Below, piece by piece: positions 59,475 through 64,000 of a DNA stretch of 64,000 nt (within the stretch, counting starts at the first letter, position 1; each line of letters opens with the position of its first letter). This DNA is from Bin87 sp965115825. GTDB taxonomy: Bacteria; Chloroflexota; Dehalococcoidia; Lucifugimonadales; UBA3495. The translations under genes and the position numbers were made by a program. The notes under the pieces are model-generated. The model saw nothing but the letters and a program-made list of their open reading frames with translations. It was not told where the DNA came from and made no database searches. The stretch lies in assembly GCA_965115825.1 (NCBI GenBank), contig OZ220464.1:1736001-1800000 (forward strand), in the 5' to 3' direction.

Positions 59475-60074
59475 CTATTCATCAGGGCGCGGACGGCGGG
59501 GATGCCGGAAAACGTTGGCGAGGGGTATGCTCAAGCCCGGCAACAACGGCGTGCCCAGCGCGTCGCCAGCGGACAGGGCGGCTCGCTCAACGTACCAGCC
59601 ATCCCGCAGTTCCAGGAGGAGGATGGTATCATTGCGAGGATCGCATATCCAGTACTCCCGTACGCCGGCCTCGGCGTAAATCCGCCGCTTGAACACAAGA
59701 TCATGACTGCGGTCGGACGACAGAATTTCCACCACAATATCAGGTACGCCTTCCACGTGTCCGCCGCCGTTGATGTCGTCGCGTCCGGCCAGGATGACCA
59801 CGATATCCGGCTGAACGGCGCGTTGGAGGTCAGGGGAAAGGATGGTAGTTATGTCCAAATGAATCTCCGCCGGCGCGGTTGTGAAGGCATCTATGTAATC
59901 ATCAAGGTGGCGCGCCATCCGATGCGTCAAAAACTGGTGGTCCTTGGTAGGCGAGCTCATAACGTGAAGAACCCCGTCAAAAAGTTCCAGCCTCTCGTCG
60001 GTTTCGCCGAGGGCGCGGAATTCCTCCAACGACATACGGACGCCGGCATGGAGCCGGGGTTTAGCGGTGACCAT
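59475..60074 (-). CDS. Second Uma2 family (DUF820) putative endonuclease
   Basis: A 199-residue Uma2 protein with LGETDERLELFDGVLHVMSSP, QPDIVVIL, VPDIVVEILSSDRSHD and the closing GVREYWICDPRNDTI. The acidic core of the PD-(D/E)XK-like fold is intact. It is only distantly like the copy at 48799, so the two are old paralogs or independent arrivals. GGAG lies seven bases before the ATG at 60074; the 70-codon upstream extension is antisense-like and is rejected. It follows the oxidoreductase gene by 19 bp. Confidence 0.85.
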   Translation of the reverse strand: MVTAKPRLHAGVRMSLEEFRALGETDERLELFDGVLHVMSSPTKDHQFLTHRMARHLDDYIDAFTTAPAEIHLDITTILSPDLQRAVQPDIVVILAGRDDINGGGHVEGVPDIVVEILSSDRSHDLVFKRRIYAEAGVREYWICDPRNDTILLLELRDGWYVERAALSAGDALGTPLLPGLSIPLANVFRHPRRPRPDE

Positions 60075-60093
60075 GGCAAATCTCCTGCGGGTT

Positions 60094-61032
60094 TTACTTG
60101 CCGGGCGGCCCGTGGAACCGGGGCAGGATTTCCTCCCCGGCCTGTTGCAGCTGCTCCATGGATTCCGTGCCGGCGCAGAGGGGGCGGATGACAAACTTAA
60201 ACCCGCCGGCGTCGATGTACTGCTGAATGAAATCGCCAATCTGCTCGGAGGAGCCGATGGCGGAGAACTCGGTGAAGTGAGCATCCGGGCGCTGCCGGGT
60301 GATGAACTGTTCCGATTTAGCCACGCCGGCTTTTCGGTCGTTGCAGATGTAGTATCCGATTAATACGCCGACGTGGTCTTCCTCAATTTCCCGGTGGCGT
60401 TGCTGGGCCGTTTCAAATACGATTTCGCGCCCGGCGCGCACCTCTGCCGGCGTTGCGCTGGACACCAGCCAGCCGTCGCCCACGCGGCCCACTCTCCGAG
60501 CTGCCGCCGGGCTGCGTCCGCCAATCCACACCGGCGGCGACGGCTTGAGGAACGTGCGCGGCGTGATGGACACGTTGTGCGTGGTGAAAAACTCGCCCTC
60601 GTGGGTAACTGCTTCTTCCTCCCACAGCCGGCGCATGAGGGTGACGGCCTCGTCGGTGCGCCGGGCCCGGTCGGCTTTGGGGACGCCGCAGGCTTCGTAT
60701 TCGTCCGGGTCTTCCTGGCCCAGGCCGACGGCGGGGAAGAAGCGGCCCTGCGATAGCCAATCCAGCGTGGCGACCTGTTTGGCGAGCACTACCGGGTTCC
60801 GCAGCGGCAGGGCCAGCACGCTGGCGCCGAACTTCAGTCGGTCTGAATATCCGGCGACCAGAGAAAGCGCGACCATAGGCTCCAGGCTGAAGCGGTCGCT
60901 GCAAATGCGGTCGCTCAGCCAGATGGAATCGTACTCGTACCGGTCGCCGAGTTCCACCAGGGCGCGCAGAAAGTTGGGGTCGTCTCCACCCTGTCCGAAT
61001 GCGCCGGGGACGTAGCCGATGGCAACGCTCAT
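60094..61032 (-). CDS. Luciferase-like F420/flavin-dependent oxidoreductase
   Basis: A 312-residue member of the luciferase superfamily. The N-terminal VAIGYVPGAFGQGGDD, YDSIWLSDRICSDR, the QGRFFPAVGLGQEDPDEYEACG loop and PPVWIGGRSPAAARRVGRVGDGWLVS are all family-typical and resemble F420-dependent members. It contains three more Cys than its two relatives in this window. AAGGAGG is nine bases before the ATG. The substrate is unknown. Confidence 0.86.
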   Translation of the reverse strand: MSVAIGYVPGAFGQGGDDPNFLRALVELGDRYEYDSIWLSDRICSDRFSLEPMVALSLVAGYSDRLKFGASVLALPLRNPVVLAKQVATLDWLSQGRFFPAVGLGQEDPDEYEACGVPKADRARRTDEAVTLMRRLWEEEAVTHEGEFFTTHNVSITPRTFLKPSPPVWIGGRSPAAARRVGRVGDGWLVSSATPAEVRAGREIVFETAQQRHREIEEDHVGVLIGYYICNDRKAGVAKSEQFITRQRPDAHFTEFSAIGSSEQIGDFIQQYIDAGGFKFVIRPLCAGTESMEQLQQAGEEILPRFHGPPGK

Positions 61033-61125
61033 AGTGGTTGGCCTCCTTAAATCAAATTGCCGTCATTTGCCGTCGTTGGTGTGTTGACTGCGCCCCGCTT
61101 TCGCGGAAATCCGAGGCGGGGAACG

Positions 61126-62079
61126 CTAATCGCGGTTCCGGGGCGAAATGGGATCCAGTCCGGCCTCCGCCCGCGCGTCGTTGATGTGATCCAGGACGCG
61201 CATTCGCAGGGGCGGCAGCTCGTAGCCCAAGTCTGCCATCATACGGGTGTTGTCCACCAGATACACATGGGGAACCGGCCGGCTGCCGGTGGTGATGCTG
61301 GCGTCAGGCAGGTAGGAGCGAACTATGTCGGCTACGTCGGCAATGGTTGCCAGTTCTCCGCCGCTGATGTAGATGTTGTGGTTCAGAGTGTCGGCCAGGG
61401 CCGCTCGCACGAAAATCTCGGCGGCGTCCTCGGCGTGAATCATCGGGGACGCCTCCTGCGGGTCGAAGTCCATGCTGACCGGCTGGCCGACGGCCGGGAG
61501 GGACATCATCAGGCCGCCAATCATTCCGGTCATGCCGGTTACGCGGCCGTGTCCGAATACGGTGCAGATGCGGACGCCGCGAATGTCCAGGCCGTGGAGC
61601 GTCCGATAGCGGGCGGCGGCAAAGTCGTTGACGGCCTTGGTCATGCCGTACACGTTGACCGGCGCCGGCAGGTCGTCTTCAACGAGGGGACGGTTGCCGA
61701 AGGTGTCCTGCACGCCGTACACGGCGATGCTGCTGGCGTACACGACCCGCGCGACGCGGCCCCAGCGGGCCGCTTCAAAGACGTTGTTGCAGCCGTCAAT
61801 GTTCACCGCCATGCCGGTGGCGGGCCGGTCTTCGGTGTCCGGCGGGAGGAGGGCCGCCATGTGGATGATGCGGTCAACGTTATGCCGGTTAACGGCTTCC
61901 AGGAGATGGTCGAGGCGGGTTACGTCGCCGCGATACATGGAGACGCGGTTGCGGAGGGAGGTCAGGTTCGCCCGGGGCGGCGCCATATCAAAGCAGACTA
62001 CCTCCTCGCCACGCCCCACCAGCTTGCGGATGATGCGGTTGCCGATAAAGCCGGCGCCGCCGGTGACCATCACGGACAT
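61126..62079 (-). CDS. NAD-dependent sugar epimerase/dehydratase family protein
   Basis: A 317-residue extended SDR. It opens with MSVMVTGGAGFIGN, the NAD-binding Gly motif, and has IHMAALLPP and SSIAVYG, with catalytic YGMTK. The C-terminal part carries a Met-rich substrate loop (VTGMTGMIGGLMMSL). It might act on nucleotide-sugars such as UDP-glucose, or on a non-sugar analog. GGAGG lies seven bases before the ATG at 62079. It stands alone on the minus strand, 93 bp from the oxidoreductase gene start. Confidence 0.87.
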   Translation of the reverse strand: MSVMVTGGAGFIGNRIIRKLVGRGEEVVCFDMAPPRANLTSLRNRVSMYRGDVTRLDHLLEAVNRHNVDRIIHMAALLPPDTEDRPATGMAVNIDGCNNVFEAARWGRVARVVYASSIAVYGVQDTFGNRPLVEDDLPAPVNVYGMTKAVNDFAAARYRTLHGLDIRGVRICTVFGHGRVTGMTGMIGGLMMSLPAVGQPVSMDFDPQEASPMIHAEDAAEIFVRAALADTLNHNIYISGGELATIADVADIVRSYLPDASITTGSRPVPHVYLVDNTRMMADLGYELPPLRMRVLDHINDARAEAGLDPISPRNRD

Positions 62080-62350
62080 TCCAAAACCTCCAAAGCCGCC
62101 GCGCGGGAGAGATGCGGATACGGAAAGCGGCCAACACAATGATGGGCAGCATCATACCCAGCGGCAGCCGACGGCGCAAGGAACGGCATTGCGGCGGCTA
62201 TGCGGCGGTAGCGTTCAGTGATAAAATCGGGGCCGTTCATGGGGTTCCTACGCTGTTGATCTCGACAATCCGCAGCTTTAATGGAACCCGGCGGCGTTTC
62301 AAAATCGGCGCGAAACAGCGCCAACGGCTGCCGGATTAGAGCATTGCCCA

Positions 62351-63472
62351 ATGGTAAATTACTACCTGTCATACGACGAGCGCGATAGCCCCGGTCGTCG
62401 CGTTCCCCGGTGGCTGAAAATCACGTTCGCCGCCATCCTGGTTGGCCTGTTCGCTCTGCTGTTGGCGGCGCCGCTCGGCTTCTTGCTGGCTTCCTCGGAA
62501 GAGCCGGAGAAAGTCCAGGTTCCCCCTACGGAAGCCGCGACGCCGGCGCCCACCCCAACCCCGACGTACACGCCGATCCCTCCCGCTGCGCCGGCGCCTG
62601 TTCCCATCTTCATTCCAACGCCGACGGTTGCCCCTCTGCCGACGCAGACCCCTGTTCCTGTTCCTACCCTTGCTCCGACGCCTACGCACCCGCCGGCTCC
62701 GGCCCCTTCCGCCACGCCCTCCCCGACGCACACGCCGCCTCCCACTCTGCCCGCAAAAGCCGACTGCTCCGGTACAATCGTGGGCGATGCCAACACCATC
62801 TACCTGATTGACGCCAGCCCGTCCTTTGCCGGCAATGAAGGATTCCCCTTGGTCAAAGACTGTGTGGCCGAACTCGTCGACCATGAAGATTTTCAAACGC
62901 TGACTGTGCAAGTGATGACCTTCGGCTCAGAAGATGCGGTGATCACTCTGCTGCCTTTCACCAGGATGGATACCGATGACAACGTGCAGCTCTTTCGGGA
63001 TGCCCTAGACGGACTGCAACCATTGCCCGAAACGGTGCGATACCAGACATTCACCTACAAAGCCTTTAGTGGCGCGCACGACGCCTTGCACCTCATTGAC
63101 CACACGCGCACGCCCAACTCAATCGTCATATTCACCGATGGCGAACTGCACGATTTTCAGGGTCATAAAGATCTCCTGGATTCAATCAGAAAAAACAAGC
63201 CGCCCAAGTTCCGCGTCGACATCGTAGGGTACGGCTTTCGCCCTCTTCATGATTGCGACTATGCCTCCGCCAAAGTCGACCGCAGGGAGGTGGAAATCTG
63301 TTCGGGCGTCGGCAGTGAGGCTAGCTGCACACTGGCCGATCACAAAGTGCGGCAGGCTGCCGGAATGTCCTCCGAGGAGTTCATTGGCCAATTTTGCACT
63401 GATGATATATTTGCGCCGCTAAGGCAGTTTGCTGCGGATACCGGCGGCGAGTTCATCGAGATAATCCGCTAG
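62351..63472 (+). CDS. Membrane-anchored protein with Pro/Thr stalk and VWA-like domain
   Basis: A 373-residue protein. The N-terminal cytoplasmic stretch is followed by one membrane helix (about residues 23-47). A Pro/Thr/Ala-rich stalk with PTPTPT and PTHTPPP motifs extends to about 135, and then a von Willebrand A-like domain with IYLIDASPSF, a MIDAS-like Asp-x-Ser-x-Ser variant, and VIFTDGELHDFQG. Cysteines in the outer domain may form disulfides. The stalk composition matches that of the YceI and DUF3179 lipoproteins here. No clear ribosome-binding site lies before the ATG. Confidence 0.75.
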   Translation: MVNYYLSYDERDSPGRRVPRWLKITFAAILVGLFALLLAAPLGFLLASSEEPEKVQVPPTEAATPAPTPTPTYTPIPPAAPAPVPIFIPTPTVAPLPTQTPVPVPTLAPTPTHPPAPAPSATPSPTHTPPPTLPAKADCSGTIVGDANTIYLIDASPSFAGNEGFPLVKDCVAELVDHEDFQTLTVQVMTFGSEDAVITLLPFTRMDTDDNVQLFRDALDGLQPLPETVRYQTFTYKAFSGAHDALHLIDHTRTPNSIVIFTDGELHDFQGHKDLLDSIRKNKPPKFRVDIVGYGFRPLHDCDYASAKVDRREVEICSGVGSEASCTLADHKVRQAAGMSSEEFIGQFCTDDIFAPLRQFAADTGGEFIEIIR

Positions 63473-63525
63473 CCTGGCCAGGGCGCGACGCCCGGCTCAG
63501 CTGCGCCGGCAGACTGAATGCGCAC

Positions 63526-63656
63526 GAGGCGCTTGCAAAACGGCGCGACAATCATCGAGCAAGGCGCGTCAAGCCAATGGTTGCTGCACAGCAAATCATC
63601 GGAGGTCGTGTACCGTTGAGGCGCAAGCGGCGAAAAGAGCGTTTTGCAAGCGCCTC
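63526..63656. repeat. 131-bp element with 17-bp perfect terminal inverted repeats
   Basis: GAGGCGCTTGCAAAACG at 63526-63542 is the exact reverse complement of 63640-63656. The 97 bases between contain no gene. The layout is that of a small non-autonomous mobile element or a very long hairpin. The remaining non-coding parts of 63473-63806 show only the terminator at 63722. Confidence 0.75.
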
Positions 63657-63721
63657 TAGGCTTCCGTGCCTCCCATTCCGATATAGCAGCATAACCGGGA
63701 GAGGCGGCGTCCTTGAACCGT

Positions 63722-63762
63722 AAAAACGGCAGGGGCAGGCCCGAAGACCCGCCCCTGCCGTT
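63722..63762 (-). terminator. Terminator of the gene entering from the right edge
   Basis: AACGGCAGGGGC (63725-63736) pairs with GCCCCTGCCGTT (63751-63762) over 14 bases. Read on the minus strand the stem is followed by TTTTT. It lies 45 bases after the stop of the right-edge gene and carries the GGGGCRGG core shared with hairpins at 11359 and 21951. Confidence 0.75.
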
Positions 63763-63806
63763 GCCGCTTCCCAACTATCGGGTAAGCGCAGCGGTTTGCC
63801 GCCAGC

Positions 63807-64000
63807 CTACCAGACCATCAGGTTCCAGCAGTTGCCGCCGGCGCTGCACGTCAGGCTGCGGCTCTTGCCGCCGAGGGCTACGTCCTCAACGTCCTCGGTG
63901 ACCAGGATCCAGTAGGGTTCGCCGGCTACCAGCTCTTCCAGGGTGTTGAGGCCCGCGAACTCCGGACGGGGGTCGTAGAAGAGCCACTCCTTGCTTACCC
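63807..64000 (-). CDS. C-terminal fragment of a probable surface protein
   Basis: The last 64 codons of a gene that starts beyond the window: KEWLFYDPRPEFAGLNTL, EELVAGEPYWILVTEDV and a final NCWNLMVW before TAG. This YDPRP-x-LNTL-x-GEPYWI pattern resembles the C-terminal wall or surface domain of repeated secreted proteins in Chloroflexota, from memory. A strong terminator follows. Nothing can be said of its N-terminal part. Confidence 0.6.
   Translation of the reverse strand, partial: VSKEWLFYDPRPEFAGLNTLEELVAGEPYWILVTEDVEDVALGGKSRSLTCSAGGNCWNLMVW

Noticed and set aside
62362..62911. Long frames opposite the Pro/Thr stalk of the VWA gene
   Set aside because: They are antisense of a low-complexity PT-rich region and give Gly/Val/Arg-rich nonsense proteins.
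1..64000. CRISPR array
   Set aside because: No series of short direct repeats with regular unique spacers was seen; the 124-bp tandem units have no spacers.

Overview
This window is about 60% GC, densely coded and without rRNA operons. Its gene content suggests a free-living or host-associated Chloroflexota bacterium of the SAR202/Dehalococcoidia kind. That is an inference from three luciferase-like flavin oxidoreductases, a class III CoA-transferase, an orphan molybdopterin dehydrogenase subunit, a TPP enzyme, a GMC oxidoreductase, hydantoinase/oxoprolinase subunits, a DUF3179 lipoprotein, a clan AA aspartic protease, PaREP1 and Uma2 proteins, and Thr/Pro-linker lipoproteins. No taxonomic marker was searched.

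Layout. 0.2-7.4 kb: an S49 peptidase, a luciferase-like enzyme, a YceI lipoprotein, and a minus-strand run of CoA-transferase, degenerate SDR and M24 peptidase. 7.6-14.8 kb: a decayed small membrane gene, then a plus-strand catabolic run (molybdopterin dehydrogenase, cupin, CDGSH protein, MhpD-like hydratase, TPP enzyme) with convergent rsmI. 14.8-22 kb is the most accessory part. It holds an Nmad3-like gene between direct repeats of the TPP gene's 3' end, two paralogous reductive-dehalogenase-like Fe-S proteins, and between them a DndB-like gene with a striking ATCACGG operator array coupled to a NUMOD4/HNH nuclease gene, followed by an aminotransferase. 22-29 kb: a pentapeptide-TIR gene, coaX-coaBC, a SulP transporter, a CoiA-like zinc-finger protein and an Mrr-N/EVE-like protein. 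29-36.5 kb: luciferase-like enzyme, tRNA-Gln(CTG), vapBC, hydrolase, MFS transporter, cyclophilin, leucine dehydrogenase, an internally deleted aspartic protease, and a DUF3179 lipoprotein whose CPLC motif carries an in-frame UGA. 36.7-44 kb: peptide ABC transporter (two permeases and a binding protein, no ATPases), PQQ-type propeller and hydantoinase. 44-44.9 kb: a non-coding stretch with a possible structured RNA and a perfect 3 x 124 bp tandem repeat that includes the end of the trans-sulfuration gene. 44.8-64 kb: PLP enzymes, GMC oxidoreductase, Uma2, uracil-DNA glycosylase, HyuB, a Panacea-type toxin-antitoxin pair, PIG-L deacetylase, PaREP1, HyuA, a primase-tail fusion, alcohol dehydrogenase, a second Uma2, luciferase-like enzyme, epimerase, VWA protein, a 131-bp inverted-repeat element and the tail of a further gene.

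The metabolic genes look like a scavenging catabolic repertoire: flavin-dependent oxidation, CoA transfer, ring or amide hydrolysis, amino-acid deamination and peptide uptake. Among them are scattered small nucleic-acid-directed or conflict-type modules: Nmad3, DndB-HNH, pentapeptide-TIR, CoiA-like, Mrr-N-like, VapBC, Panacea and the primase tail. The best candidates for undescribed biology are the DndB-HNH cassette with its operator array, the UGA-containing DUF3179 gene, and the Nmad3 insertion.
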